Of a DNA stretch of 64,000 nt, positions 56,157 through 64,000 are shown piece by piece. Made by a program: the position numbers and the translations under genes. The DNA is from Mycolicibacter minnesotensis (GTDB lineage Bacteria > Actinomycetota > Actinomycetes > Mycobacteriales > Mycobacteriaceae). The DNA is taken from assembly GCF_010731755.1 (NCBI RefSeq), contig NZ_AP022589.1, positions 124,001 through 188,000 of the forward strand, given 5' to 3'. A model generated the notes under the pieces. The model worked only from the letters and a program-made list of their open reading frames with translations, made no database searches and was not told where the DNA came from. Positions within the stretch are counted from its first letter, which is position 1; each line of letters starts with the position of its first letter.

Positions 56157-56387
56157 ATGGCCATCACCCCCAAGGACGCATTCAACGCCGCACGCGACAT
56201 CGCCGCACACGCCGTCGAGAAGGCCTCTGACATCGTCGAGGACGCCAGCGACATCATCCGCGGAGACGTCTCCGGTGGCGTCAGTGCGATCGTTCAGGAC
56301 TCGATGGAGATCGCCACACATGCCGTCGAACGGACCAAGGAAGTCTTCACCAGCAAGGACGAGGACGCGGAGACGGAAGGGGCCTGA
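56157..56387 (+). CDS. small amphipathic helical protein, 76 residues
   Basis: An acidic protein of amphipathic helices with near-repeats: AARDIAAHAVEKASDIVEDASDIIRG in the first half and SMEIATHAVERTKEVF in the second, the AxHAVEK/R unit recurring. No membrane segment, cysteine or known domain. ACAGGAG lies just before the ATG. It resembles small stress- or apolipoprotein-like helical proteins of mycobacteria. Lies between the transporter operon and the convergent recX. Confidence 0.7.
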   Translation: MAITPKDAFNAARDIAAHAVEKASDIVEDASDIIRGDVSGGVSAIVQDSMEIATHAVERTKEVFTSKDEDAETEGA

Positions 56388-56396
56388 ACAGCGCAG

Positions 56397-56933
56397 TCAC
56401 ACCCGGCGGCGCTCCCGCTCGGCGGCTAGTTCAGTGCTGACCACGTCGTAGGACATTGACGAGCCGTAGCCGCGTCGGGCGAGCATCGCCACCAGCCGCC
56501 GGGTGATCTTGACGTCGTCGTCACCGAGCGTCTCCCGGCGGAGCTTGGCCTGAACCAACTGCTCGGCACGGTCCCGCTCAGCCCCGGCGTCGATACCCTC
56601 CAACGCCCCGGCAATCACGTCCTCGTCGACGCCCTTGGTGCGCAGTTCGGCGGCCAATGCCTTGCGTCCCTTGCCGGCGTGCTCGCGACGGGATCGCACC
56701 CACTGTTCGGCAAAATCGGCGTCATCGATCAATCCGGCGACGGCCAGCCGGCCCAGCACCCGATCACTGACCTCGCCGGAGTAGCCCCGTTTGGCCAACT
56801 GTCCAGCAAGCTCCGCCCGAGTACGCGCCCGTGCGGTGAGCAGGCGAAGGCACAGTGACTTCGCCTGCTCCTCACGTTTGGCCGGATCTGCCTCGACCTG
56901 CTCAGAAGTCGACAGGGGCGGGCAGGACGTCAT
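56397..56933 (-). CDS. recX: RecA regulatory protein RecX
   Basis: RecX inhibits RecA filament growth and strand exchange. The 178-residue, three-helix-repeat protein ends in the typical [16 protein letters not shown]...[11 protein letters not shown]. The ATG at 56933 (MTSCPP) matches mycobacterial RecX starts and overlaps recA by 32 bp, out of frame, so recA and recX are translationally coupled. No intervening promoter is visible. Confidence 0.93.
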   Translation of the reverse strand: MTSCPPLSTSEQVEADPAKREEQAKSLCLRLLTARARTRAELAGQLAKRGYSGEVSDRVLGRLAVAGLIDDADFAEQWVRSRREHAGKGRKALAAELRTKGVDEDVIAGALEGIDAGAERDRAEQLVQAKLRRETLGDDDVKITRRLVAMLARRGYGSSMSYDVVSTELAAERERRRV

Positions 56934-57951
56934 CGGCCAGCTCATCGGTCAGCACGGCGCCGATACCGAGCTTTTCCTTGATCTTCTTCTCGATCTCGTT
57001 GGCCACGTCAACGTTGGTCAGCAAATAGTTGCGGGCGTTCTCCTTGCCCTGCCCCAGCTGTTCACCGTCGTAGGTGAACCAGGAGCCGGACTTGCGGATG
57101 AAGCCCTGGTCCACGCCCATGTCGATCAGCGAGCCCTCACGGCTGATTCCGCGGCCGTACAGGATGTCGAACTCGGCCTGCTTGAACGGCGGCGACACCT
57201 TGTTCTTCACCACTTTGACCCGGGTGCGGTTACCGACCGCATCGGTGCCGTCCTTGAGGGTCTCGATCCGCCGAACGTCCAGGCGTACCGAGGAGTAGAA
57301 CTTCAAAGCCTTACCACCCGTGGTGGTTTCGGGGCTGCCGAACATCACCCCGATCTTCTCCCGCAGCTGGTTGATGAAGATGGCGGTGGTACCCGAATTG
57401 TTCAGCGCACCGGTCATCTTCCGTAGCGCCTGGCTCATCAACCGGGCCTGCAGGCCGACGTGACTGTCGCCCATCTCGCCCTCGATCTCCGCGCGCGGCA
57501 CCAGGGCGGCCACCGAGTCGATGACCAGGATGTCCAGCGCGCCGGAGCGGATCAGGGTGTCGGCGATCTCCAGCGCCTGTTCCCCGGTGTCAGGCTGGGA
57601 CACCAGCAGCGAGTCGGTGTCCACACCAAGCTTCTTGGCGTAGTCCGGGTCCAGCGCGTGCTCGGCGTCGATGAACGCCGCGATCCCGCCGGCAGCCTGA
57701 GCGTTGGCCACTGCGTGCAGCGCCACGGTGGTCTTACCGGAGGACTCTGGGCCATAGATCTCGACGACCCGGCCCCGGGGCAGGCCACCGATGCCCAGCG
57801 CCACATCCAGGGCGATCGAGCCGGTCGGGATGACCGAGATCGGCTGACGCACCTCGTCACCGAGGCGCATCACCGAGCCTTTGCCGAAGTTCTTGTCGAT
57901 CTGGGCCATCGCCAGTTCGAGTGCCTTTTCGCGGTCGGGCGCTTGCGCCAT
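56902..57951 (-). CDS. recA: recombinase RecA (intein-free)
   Basis: RecA carries out homologous recombination and activates LexA cleavage. The 349-residue protein is contiguous, with P-loop GPESSGKT at residues 67-74, Walker B in [12 protein letters not shown] near 142, and L2-loop [13 protein letters not shown]. At the place where the M. tuberculosis intein is inserted (after K251) the residue is V252 rather than cysteine. ATG with AGGAGAGG upstream. Expression signals upstream combine a PafBC-type promoter and an SOS box. Confidence 0.97.
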   Translation of the reverse strand: MAQAPDREKALELAMAQIDKNFGKGSVMRLGDEVRQPISVIPTGSIALDVALGIGGLPRGRVVEIYGPESSGKTTVALHAVANAQAAGGIAAFIDAEHALDPDYAKKLGVDTDSLLVSQPDTGEQALEIADTLIRSGALDILVIDSVAALVPRAEIEGEMGDSHVGLQARLMSQALRKMTGALNNSGTTAIFINQLREKIGVMFGSPETTTGGKALKFYSSVRLDVRRIETLKDGTDAVGNRTRVKVVKNKVSPPFKQAEFDILYGRGISREGSLIDMGVDQGFIRKSGSWFTYDGEQLGQGKENARNYLLTNVDVANEIEKKIKEKLGIGAVLTDELADDVLPAPVDF

Positions 57952-58007
57952 GATGCCTCTCCTGTGGTTCGGTGTTCGGTTGACCGGTTCTCGGTCGGTT
58001 GGCCGTG

Positions 58008-58030
58008 ACGCTAGCGACGGGGTCCGACAG
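58008..58030 (-). promoter_or_regulatory. PafBC-type (RecA-NDp) promoter of recA
   Basis: In recA sense the sequence reads CTGTCGGAC-N8-TAGCGT, matching TTGTCRGTG-N8-TANNNT at the key positions with the correct spacing. This motif directs LexA-independent DNA-damage induction through PafBC. It lies about 60-80 bp upstream of the recA start. Confidence 0.7.
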
Positions 58031-58065
58031 ACTCCGTCAGGCCGAACGAACTACCCCCACAGTAG

Positions 58066-58081
58066 GCGAACGAATGTTCGA
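58066..58081. promoter_or_regulatory. SOS box upstream of recA
   Basis: GCGAAC-GAAT-GTTCGA matches the TCGAAC-N4-GTTCGA consensus at 11 of 12 positions. It lies upstream of the PafBC motif and would bring recA under LexA. Confidence 0.8.
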
Positions 58082-58090
58082 ATCAAATCA

Positions 58091-58114
58091 GCCACGCGGC
58101 GTGTCGCGCGTGGC
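58091..58114 (-). terminator. terminator of the MpaB-like gene
   Basis: GCCACGCG (58091-58098) and CGCGTGGC (58107-58114) form a perfect 8-bp stem with an 8-base loop; in transcript sense it is followed by TGATTTGATT. It separates the oxygenase gene from the recA promoter. Confidence 0.6.
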
Positions 58115-58152
58115 CGATTTCTCCGCGCGGCTGCGCTCGTGCCGGCGGTCCG

Positions 58153-59379
58153 CTAGGCCACCTGCATGACGTGGGCGGAAGCCCCGATGGTGGTGTCCCC
58201 GGCGCCCATCATGGTGCGCATGAACGCCTCTTGCTCGCGACGTCCCCGCCGCGCCGCGCGGTCCTGCCCACCGGGCAGCGTCAGCGCCGCGGCGCTGCGA
58301 ACCAGGTTCAGCGGGATCCGCACCAGCGGGTACCACGGTAGGACGAAGGCCGGCAGACCCAGCTTTCGCATCGTGCGTGGTCCCAGAAAGCTCCCGGTCA
58401 ATGACAGATGTTGGGAACGCGCGATCCGACGTCGGAGGCCGGCCAGGACTGAGTAGTGCCATTCCATCGGATCGTCGGCCATCGGTCCTGCCAGCTGTTT
58501 GGTGGTCTCGTCGGGCGCCGACAGCGCACCAAGGGTCTGGTAGAGGATGCGGATACCGTCTCGGAAACTGTCGGGCAGCCAGTCGTCGCGGACCCCCATC
58601 AGCCAGCCGACATAGCGCGTCAGATGAGCGATGTCTTCCAGCTCCGCCGGGGACATCACGATCCCCAGCGCCAGCCCGCCCGCCGGTGGCGCGATCAATG
58701 CTCCCACCAGGGTGGCCGCCATATCGGTCTGATTGACCGGCAAGCCCCATTCGTCACTGCGCCAGTCCGGCAAAGCGGCTACATGGCGTCGGACGAACTC
58801 ATGGATCAGCCGGACTCGGATGGTGGCCTGATATCCGACGCCGAGCGGCTCCAGGCCACCCTCGGCGCTGACATCCAGGGCCCACTGCAGGGTTTCGGCG
58901 AAGCGCTTGTTCGATCCCTTCTCCAGTACCCCGGTGCGCAGCAGAGTCTTGTTGAACGAGGAGAACTGGTAGCCACCGAGGAACGACACATCCCGGGCGA
59001 GATAGGTGCCGTCGGAACCGCCGCGACGCAGGGCTCGTTGACCTCGTCGCACCCGCGCCATGTCGACCCAGCCCGGGATCGGTTCGAACTCGCCGAAGAA
59101 CTCTCGCAGCGGCGCCGGAGCATCCGGCACGCCGTCCAGGCCGTGAGTCAGTATCTGGTTGAACGTCAACCGTGCCTCACCGGCCCCGGTGCTCGACATC
59201 CACTCGACCAGCCTCGCCATCGGCTCGTCTCCGACGGTCAGGTCCTCACCGATCTTGCGCCACCGCTGTGGGGTGGGCTTGGGGATCGCCAACGCCGTCG
59301 CCAGAACCCGAATACTGGCCGGAACAGCTCCGGGACCAGCCGGGTGACGGGCGGGGACAGTCCGTGCGGGCGCGTTCAT
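58153..59379 (-). CDS. MpaB/Lcp-family (DUF2236) heme-dependent oxygenase
   Basis: A 408-residue protein of the DUF2236 family, which includes latex-clearing protein (rubber oxygenase) and mycophenolic-acid MpaB. The family motif appears as ATIRVRLIHEFVRRHV near residue 190, containing arginines and the candidate heme-ligand histidine, followed by NQTDMAATLVG near 225. No signal peptide or Tat motif, so it acts in the cytoplasm. Substrate unknown (hydrophobic or isoprenoid?). ATG start, divergent from a TetR gene 65 bp away that probably controls it. This pair sits between recA and the DUF3046 gene, which are neighbours in M. tuberculosis. Confidence 0.8.
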   Translation of the reverse strand: MNAPARTVPARHPAGPGAVPASIRVLATALAIPKPTPQRWRKIGEDLTVGDEPMARLVEWMSSTGAGEARLTFNQILTHGLDGVPDAPAPLREFFGEFEPIPGWVDMARVRRGQRALRRGGSDGTYLARDVSFLGGYQFSSFNKTLLRTGVLEKGSNKRFAETLQWALDVSAEGGLEPLGVGYQATIRVRLIHEFVRRHVAALPDWRSDEWGLPVNQTDMAATLVGALIAPPAGGLALGIVMSPAELEDIAHLTRYVGWLMGVRDDWLPDSFRDGIRILYQTLGALSAPDETTKQLAGPMADDPMEWHYSVLAGLRRRIARSQHLSLTGSFLGPRTMRKLGLPAFVLPWYPLVRIPLNLVRSAAALTLPGGQDRAARRGRREQEAFMRTMMGAGDTTIGASAHVMQVA

Positions 59380-59409
59380 CGGGCAGCCTCCAGCGCAACT
59401 TTGGATAAC

Positions 59410-59417
59410 ATACGTAT
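59410..59417. promoter_or_regulatory. candidate TetR operator
   Basis: The 8-base palindrome ATACGTAT lies in the 65-bp region between the MpaB-like and TetR genes, in an AT-richer patch (GGATAACATACGTATTCC). It is the only symmetric element there and is a plausible operator. Confidence 0.35.
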
Positions 59418-59444
59418 TCCGAATCTACGGTCGCCAGTAAGCTG

Positions 59445-60101
59445 ATGTCAATGAAACGCCCTGAGGTGGTGCGGGACTACGGCGGGATCAGCGCGGTCGA
59501 CCGCCGCGCAGAGCGCCGCGGCAAGCTGCTGGCCGCAGGCCGCCAGATCTGGGGCGAATCGGGCATCGGTGACGTCACGGTTCGCGGCGTGTGTGCAGCG
59601 GCGGGCCTCACCCCGCGCTACTTCTACGAGCAGTTCCCCACTCGCGACGCACTGCTGTTCGCGGTCTCCGACGACGTCCGGGACCAACTGCTTGAAGCGA
59701 TGGTCACCGCCGGAATCGGCGATCCAGGCACACTCGCGGACAAACTCCGTTCCGCTCTGACGGCCTTTCTCGACCTCATCGCCGCCGATCCCTGCATCCA
59801 CCGCATCGCGACCAGCGACCTGTCGGCGATTCCGGGACTCAACGAGCACCGCGCGGGCATTCTCGACATGATCACCGACGCGATCGTCGAACACGCGCCC
59901 GGCGTGCTCGAAGGTCAGGTGCTGGCACAGGCGGAATTGCGCCGCGGGGCGCTGTTCATCGTCGGCGGCGTGAACCAGATCATCGAGACGTGGCTGGCCA
60001 ACCCGGTCGAGACCACCACCGAACTGGCCGCCATCTGCTCAGACCTGTCCGTGGCGCTGGTCCGCAGCATCGTGGCGCACAGCGATCAACCTCACCACTG
60101 A
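59445..60101 (+). CDS. TetR-family transcriptional regulator
   Basis: A 218-residue regulator. The N-terminal helix-turn-helix lies at about residues 36-65 (DVTVRGVCAAAGLTPRYFYEQFPTRDALL), and the rest is a ligand-binding helical domain. Divergent from the MpaB-like gene, so it probably represses that gene and itself. Its 3' end overlaps the convergent DUF3046 gene by 10 bp. Confidence 0.88.
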   Translation: MSMKRPEVVRDYGGISAVDRRAERRGKLLAAGRQIWGESGIGDVTVRGVCAAAGLTPRYFYEQFPTRDALLFAVSDDVRDQLLEAMVTAGIGDPGTLADKLRSALTAFLDLIAADPCIHRIATSDLSAIPGLNEHRAGILDMITDAIVEHAPGVLEGQVLAQAELRRGALFIVGGVNQIIETWLANPVETTTELAAICSDLSVALVRSIVAHSDQPHH

Positions 60102-60286
60102 TCGCGGGGCACGTCGAAGTCGGTGCACAGTGCCCACCACACGTCCCGCGGTTCCACACCGGCTTCGATGGCTTGCGCCGCAGTGCGCCCGCCCACGGCG
60201 GCCAGCACATGGTCCGCCAGCACCGTGGCGCCGTAGGCGGCACCGAAACGCATCGTGACCCGTTCGCGGAATTCGGTCAGACGCAC
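60092..60286 (-). CDS. DUF3046 protein (Rv2738c-like)
   Basis: A 64-residue protein of the actinobacterial DUF3046 family, beginning MRLTEFRERV and ending in WWALCTDFDVPRDQW. Function unknown, though it is normally beside recA-recX. GTG start. It is ten bases behind the glycosyltransferase on the same strand... the glycosyltransferase begins just upstream. Confidence 0.83.
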   Translation of the reverse strand: MRLTEFRERVTMRFGAAYGATVLADHVLAAVGGRTAAQAIEAGVEPRDVWWALCTDFDVPRDQW

Positions 60287-60295
60287 ACCGCCAAC

Positions 60296-61468
60296 CTACC
60301 CAGTGCCCGACAGCGCTTCGTGGCACACCCGTACCGGATCGGCCACATCGACGGCCGTACCTGCAGCCCGCCGCGCGGCCTGACGGTAGCTCGGCGTCGC
60401 CAAGACGTCTCCCACCGCCTCAGCCAACGCAGGCCCGCTCAACGGCCGGATCAGCCGACCACTGCCCTGGCGCACCACCCGGTTGGCGAGTTCCCACTGA
60501 TCACCGCCACCGGGCACCACCACCAGCGGCACCCCGCCCAGCAGCGTTTTGGCCAGCATGCCGTGTCCCCCGCCGCAGACGACGACGTCGGCGTGGGTCA
60601 GCAGTTCATCCTGTCGTCCCAACCCGGCGACGGCCCAGGGCGGCAGTGCCAGGGCCGGGCCACCGAGACGTGACACCGCCAGCCGAGTTCCAGCGGGCAG
60701 CCCGCTACCGGGCACCAGGTGCTCCACGGCGATTTCGGCTAGACCTGCGGCTCCGGTCGATGCGGTAGACGGCGCCACCACCACCAGCGGGCCATCGCCC
60801 GGCGGTAGGGGCAGCACCTGCTCAGTGGGCTCGAAATGCAACGGCCCCACCACAACGGACTCGGCCGGCCAGTCGGGCCGGGGCACCTCGAGTGCCGGCA
60901 GTGTCGCGATCAACCGCCGCAGTGGTCCCGGGTCGTCACCGGGCAGGCCGATACCCACTCGTGCCTCGGCACGCTGACGCAGGCCGCCACGCACCGACCG
61001 TGCCGTCAGCGACCGCATCAGCATGTCCCGCAGCCGACCGCCCACCCCGGTCCCCGGTGCCAGCCCACTGCCGATCGGCGGCAGTCCCTTCGACGGCAGG
61101 TACAGCGGGTGCGGGCTGAGCTCGACCCACCCGATGCCGAGCAGCTCCGCCGCCATTCCCCCGCAGGCGGTAATGACGTCGGAGACCACCAGATCCGGCG
61201 CCAGCGCCCGCAACTGATCGCGGTTCTCCACCGCCATCCGCGCCGCGCGGTGATGCAGCTTGGCCCCGTCGTCCGCGTCGTCGTCAGCGTCGGTGGGATC
61301 AAGACCGAGCAGCTCCGCGGCGTCGACTCCGGCTGCACGCGCAGCGTCCAGCCACCGCACTCCGGTCAGCAATGTCGGCGAGTCACCGGCCGCCGCGAAG
61401 CGCTTGCACAGCGCGATCGCCGGGAACGCGTGACCGGGATCAGGGCCGGCTACCACCACCACTCGCAT
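60296..61468 (-). CDS. GT1-family glycosyltransferase (Rv2739c-like)
   Basis: A 390-residue glycosyltransferase of the GT-B fold (MGT/erythromycin-type). The N-terminal domain begins with RVVVVAGPDPGHAFPAIAL; the C-terminal nucleotide-sugar site is in HADVVVCGGGHGMLAKTLLGGVPLVVVPGGGDQWELANRV, with the His-Gly and Asp-Gln pair of the family. The acceptor is unknown. The ATG at 61468 gives mycobacterial length; the frame extends upstream only as antisense of ephG. DUF3046 follows ten bases later. Confidence 0.87.
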   Translation of the reverse strand: MRVVVVAGPDPGHAFPAIALCKRFAAAGDSPTLLTGVRWLDAARAAGVDAAELLGLDPTDADDDADDGAKLHHRAARMAVENRDQLRALAPDLVVSDVITACGGMAAELLGIGWVELSPHPLYLPSKGLPPIGSGLAPGTGVGGRLRDMLMRSLTARSVRGGLRQRAEARVGIGLPGDDPGPLRRLIATLPALEVPRPDWPAESVVVGPLHFEPTEQVLPLPPGDGPLVVVAPSTASTGAAGLAEIAVEHLVPGSGLPAGTRLAVSRLGGPALALPPWAVAGLGRQDELLTHADVVVCGGGHGMLAKTLLGGVPLVVVPGGGDQWELANRVVRQGSGRLIRPLSGPALAEAVGDVLATPSYRQAARRAAGTAVDVADPVRVCHEALSGTG

Positions 61469-61510
61469 CGGCCTACCGTGCCACAGCCCCGCAGGCTTAG
61501 GGTGGCAGGC

Positions 61511-61957
61511 ATGACCGAACCGAGCGGGCCGCAGAGCACCGTTGAGGCTGCCGAGATCATCCGCATCGTGGAGACATTCCTTGAGGCCCTCCGCGACGAG
61601 GACCTCGAGACCGCGTCGGCCCTCCTCGCTGAGGATGTCGTGTATCAGAACGTCGGGCTGCCCACGATCTACGGCCGCAGCGCCACCATCGGAGTGTTCC
61701 GGCGGTTGGCGGGCCGAGGGACGTTCGACGTGCGGACCCATCGCATCGCCGCCGACGGCCCGTCCGTGCTCACCGAGCGCACCGACGCGCTGACATTCGG
61801 ACCCCTGCGGCTGCAGTTCTGGGTGTGCGGAGTCTTCGAGGTGCACCATGGCCGTATCACGTTGTGGCGCGACTACTTCGACTTCTTCGATATGTTCAAG
61901 GCGACGCTGCGAGCGGTGGCGGCAACCGTGTTCCCGGCGCTGCGATCCACGTTCTAA
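61511..61957 (+). CDS. ephG: limonene-1,2-epoxide-hydrolase-type enzyme EphG
   Basis: A 148-residue SnoaL/NTF2-like barrel enzyme that opens epoxides by adding water. The catalytic set of limonene epoxide hydrolase is conserved: R90 and D92 in the ERTDAL motif and D121 in the WRDYF motif, with Y45 and N47 holding the water. The M. tuberculosis homologue (Rv2740) acts on cholesterol- and fatty-type epoxides. Divergent from the glycosyltransferase. Confidence 0.9.
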   Translation: MTEPSGPQSTVEAAEIIRIVETFLEALRDEDLETASALLAEDVVYQNVGLPTIYGRSATIGVFRRLAGRGTFDVRTHRIAADGPSVLTERTDALTFGPLRLQFWVCGVFEVHHGRITLWRDYFDFFDMFKATLRAVAATVFPALRSTF

Positions 61958-61958
61958 A

Positions 61959-62390
61959 GTGACCGCTGTGCGTCAAAGTCCCAAGCCCGCGCGCCCAAGC
62001 CCGATCCAATACCTTCGGTACTGCTACGGACGACCGTTGCCCCCCGAGCTGTTGGACTGGGTCCGCAACGACCTGGCCGGTCCGGGTGCCACCATCCGGA
62101 TGATCCTGCGCGCTGCCGTGCCGACAACGCTGGTCCTGATCCCGTTCTGGCTGTTCCCGGCCGACTTCATGACGCGGTTCAGCATGACGTTTCCGATCTG
62201 GTTCATGGTGATTCTGTTCGCCCACGCGCTCAACAAGGTGTGGCGCACGCACATGTTGCGGGTGCACGGCCTGAACCCGGAGCTTGCCAACGCACGCAAA
62301 CGCGAACGCGATGCTCACATTCACCGGTCCTACGTGGAACGCTTCGGTCCCCGGCCGGAATCGGTCGATCAGCGCAGCGACGACATCTAG
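61959..62390 (+). CDS. DUF5313 membrane protein
   Basis: A 143-residue protein with a polar start (IQYLRYCYGRPLPPELLDWVRNDL, the DUF5313 hallmark), two hydrophobic helices (about residues 48-66 and 74-92) and a charged cytoplasmic tail. Function unknown. Start is one of two GTGs (61959 or 61968); no RBS is seen. It begins one base after ephG and its stop shares CTAG with the convergent pspM stop. In M. tuberculosis PE_PGRS47 and pspN occupy this region. Confidence 0.75.
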   Translation: MTAVRQSPKPARPSPIQYLRYCYGRPLPPELLDWVRNDLAGPGATIRMILRAAVPTTLVLIPFWLFPADFMTRFSMTFPIWFMVILFAHALNKVWRTHMLRVHGLNPELANARKRERDAHIHRSYVERFGPRPESVDQRSDDI

Positions 62391-63223
62391 ACGACCCTGG
62401 GCAATTCGGCCAGTTCGTCGAAGGCCTGCGCCCAGCCCAGCATGCGGTCGGTGGCGCCGGCCAGCTCCTCGCGGTAGCGCCGCTGGGACATCGGGGAATT
62501 CGTCGGCTCTGCCGCGGAAGCCGTCGAGCCGTCGTTGGCCGAGGCCACCAGCTGGGCTGCGGCGGTAACCATCTCGTTGTACTGGCGGACACCGGCGCTG
62601 AGCTGTGCGGTGAACGCGTTGATCGTGGGCACCAGGTACTGACGCGACTGGGTGCTGTGCTGCACGGCGCGCTCCATGGACACCACCTCGGCCGCGGTGG
62701 CGGCCATGGTCGATGCGGCGCGGTTGACCGCGGCGGTCAGTTCGGTGATCTCATCGGCGGGCAGCAGCCTGCCCCGCTCGAGCACGCCCAGCAACGAGAT
62801 CATTCCACGCTCGGAGGCGCCCAGCGCGTACATCGCCGGCCGGGCCGCCGAGCCCGGCGGCGGTAGCCGACGGGCGGCGGGTGCGCGCACTGCGGGCAGC
62901 GGAGCCGCCCGCAGCCAGCGATACCGCAGCAACAACAGCGTCGCCGGGGCGGCCGCCCCGGCAGCGACCAGCCCGGTGATCAGCAACACCCACACCGGGG
63001 TGGCCCACGACGCGAGCACGGCCGTGACCAGCGTCCAGAATCCGCACGAGACGCTGAAGAACAACCCCAGCCGCAGCGCCCAGCGCCGTTTGCGGAGCAT
63101 CCTGGCCCGGGGGTCGGCGATCGCTCCCAGTTTATCGGCGAGGACGTCGGCGGCCTCGCTGGCACGGTCCACCGCGCGCTGCAGCAGCGGGTGACGAGTG
63201 GTCCCTCCGAGCGTCGCGGCCAC
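62387..63223 (-). CDS. pspM: phage-shock membrane protein PspM (Rv2743c-like)
   Basis: A 278-residue membrane protein with two adjacent hydrophobic helices (about residues 48-70 and 75-98) and a long cytoplasmic helical C terminus. In M. tuberculosis the product is the membrane partner of PspA in the ClgR-controlled envelope-stress system. The GTG at 63223 (MAATLGGTTRHPL) is four bases after the pspA stop and gives the expected length. The third partner, pspN, is not found behind it. Confidence 0.83.
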   Translation of the reverse strand: MAATLGGTTRHPLLQRAVDRASEAADVLADKLGAIADPRARMLRKRRWALRLGLFFSVSCGFWTLVTAVLASWATPVWVLLITGLVAAGAAAPATLLLLRYRWLRAAPLPAVRAPAARRLPPPGSAARPAMYALGASERGMISLLGVLERGRLLPADEITELTAAVNRAASTMAATAAEVVSMERAVQHSTQSRQYLVPTINAFTAQLSAGVRQYNEMVTAAAQLVASANDGSTASAAEPTNSPMSQRRYREELAGATDRMLGWAQAFDELAELPRVV

Positions 63224-63227
63224 GTGA

Positions 63228-64000
63228 CTACCGTCCCAGCGGATTCTCGGGGCTGGGATGGGCGCCCGACTGCGGCGTTGCCGGAGTGGCCTGGCCGGGG
63301 GCCGTCGCTGCCCCACCCGCGGGTAGCGATTCGCCCCTCATGGACGCCCGAATCTGTTCCAGCCGCGAATGGCCGGCCATCTGGATACCGGCCTGCTCGA
63401 CCTCGATCATGCGGCCCTGCACCGATCCCTGCGCCAACTCGGCAGCGCCGATCGCGTTGGCATAACGCCGCTCGATCTTGTCGCGCACCTCGTCGAGGCT
63501 CGGAGTGGTTCCGGGAGCGGCGATCTCACTCATAGACCTGAGCGAAGCACTGACCTGCTCCTGCATCTTGGCCTGCTCGAGCTGACTGAGCAGCTTGGTG
63601 CGCTCGGCGATCTTCTGCTGCAGCACCATGGCGTTCTGCTCGACGGCCTTCTTGGCCTGCATGGCCGCGGACAGCGCCTGGTCATGCAAGGCCTTGAGGT
63701 CTTCGACGCTCTGCTCGGCGGTGACCAGCTGCGCGGCGAACGCCTCCGCGGCGTTGGTGTACTCGGTAGCCTTCGCGGCGTCCCCGGCCGCGACGGCCTG
63801 GTCGGCGAGAGTCAGGGCCTGACGCACATTGACCTGAAGCTTCTCGATGTCGGCCAGCTGCCGGTTCAGCCGCATCTCCAACTGCCGCTGGTTACCGATC
63901 ACCTGCGCGGCCTGCTGAGTCAGCGCCTGGTGCTGGCGCTGCGCCTCTTCGATAGCCTGCTGGATCTGCACCTTGGGATCGGCGTGCTCGTCGATCTTCG
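63228..64000 (-). CDS. pspA: phage-shock protein A (35-kDa antigen homologue), N terminus cut off
   Basis: The frame reads through the window end (the last codons give [10 protein letters not shown] before QIQQAIEEA), so the first 20-25 residues are missing. The remaining 257 residues are mostly coiled coil: a long heptad region (residues about 20-200 of this part), then a flexible Gly/Ala/Pro-rich tail. PspA forms ESCRT-III-like rods that protect the membrane and interacts with ClgR. The family call is clear. Confidence 0.92.
   Translation of the reverse strand, partial: KIDEHADPKVQIQQAIEEAQRQHQALTQQAAQVIGNQRQLEMRLNRQLADIEKLQVNVRQALTLADQAVAAGDAAKATEYTNAAEAFAAQLVTAEQSVEDLKALHDQALSAAMQAKKAVEQNAMVLQQKIAERTKLLSQLEQAKMQEQVSASLRSMSEIAAPGTTPSLDEVRDKIERRYANAIGAAELAQGSVQGRMIEVEQAGIQMAGHSRLEQIRASMRGESLPAGGAATAPGQATPATPQSGAHPSPENPLGR

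Overview
The window is a high-GC chromosomal segment whose gene order follows the Mycobacterium tuberculosis interval Rv2673 to Rv2744c almost gene for gene. The organism is therefore a member of the Mycobacteriaceae, but not M. tuberculosis: recA has no intein, several tuberculosis-lineage genes are missing (echA15, the Rv2686c-Rv2688c ABC transporter, suhB, Rv2704, Rv2715/Rv2716, Rv2722/Rv2723, pspN) and several gene blocks are extra. I read no tRNA, rRNA, CRISPR array or insertion sequence. These comparisons use remembered mycobacterial gene order, not a database search.

Layout: 1-6.3 kb holds the 3' end of aftC, msrB, the coproporphyrin-type heme genes (hemE-hemY/cgoX-hemQ/chdC), a DUF3000 gene and an RNase D. 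6.4-17 kb holds a PACE-family efflux gene, dxs, a CBS protein, an ArsB/NhaD-type transporter, an rRNA/tRNA uracil methyltransferase, an APC permease, the Trk potassium proteins CeoB/CeoC and small conserved genes. 17-29 kb holds DUF3710-dut, cei, ppgK, sigA with an O-methyltransferase directly behind it, a damaged glycine-rich (PGRS-like) locus with an intact promoter, sigB and ideR. 29-40 kb holds a DUF4192 gene, a MOSC-reductase-ferredoxin fusion with a flavoprotein partner, sthA, a PAC2 protein, nitrobindin, nrdR, the divergent chiZ-like/lexA pair and an LGFP-repeat membrane protein. 40-52 kb holds fadE20, a DEAD-box helicase, hflX-dapF-miaA-Rv2728c, two tandem DMT permeases, a DUF349 protein, Rv2732c and miaB. 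53-64 kb holds a complete polar amino-acid ABC transporter, a small helical protein, recX-recA, an MpaB-type oxygenase with a divergent TetR regulator, DUF3046, a glycosyltransferase, ephG, a DUF5313 gene and the phage-shock genes pspM-pspA (pspA runs off the window).

How the genes work together: transcription control (sigA, sigB, ideR, lexA, nrdR), DNA-damage response (lexA, chiZ-like, recA-recX), tRNA i6A/ms2i6A modification (miaA, miaB), envelope stress (pspA, pspM, cei), heme synthesis and potassium uptake are all represented. The most notable points are a cluster of up to six LexA-box-like sites between lexA and the chiZ-like gene, a recA promoter carrying both a PafBC-type motif and an SOS box, a promoter/operator/RBS set driving a frame-broken glycine-rich ORF, a repeat of about 50 bp shared by two intergenic regions, and accessory blocks inserted into otherwise conserved mycobacterial order.
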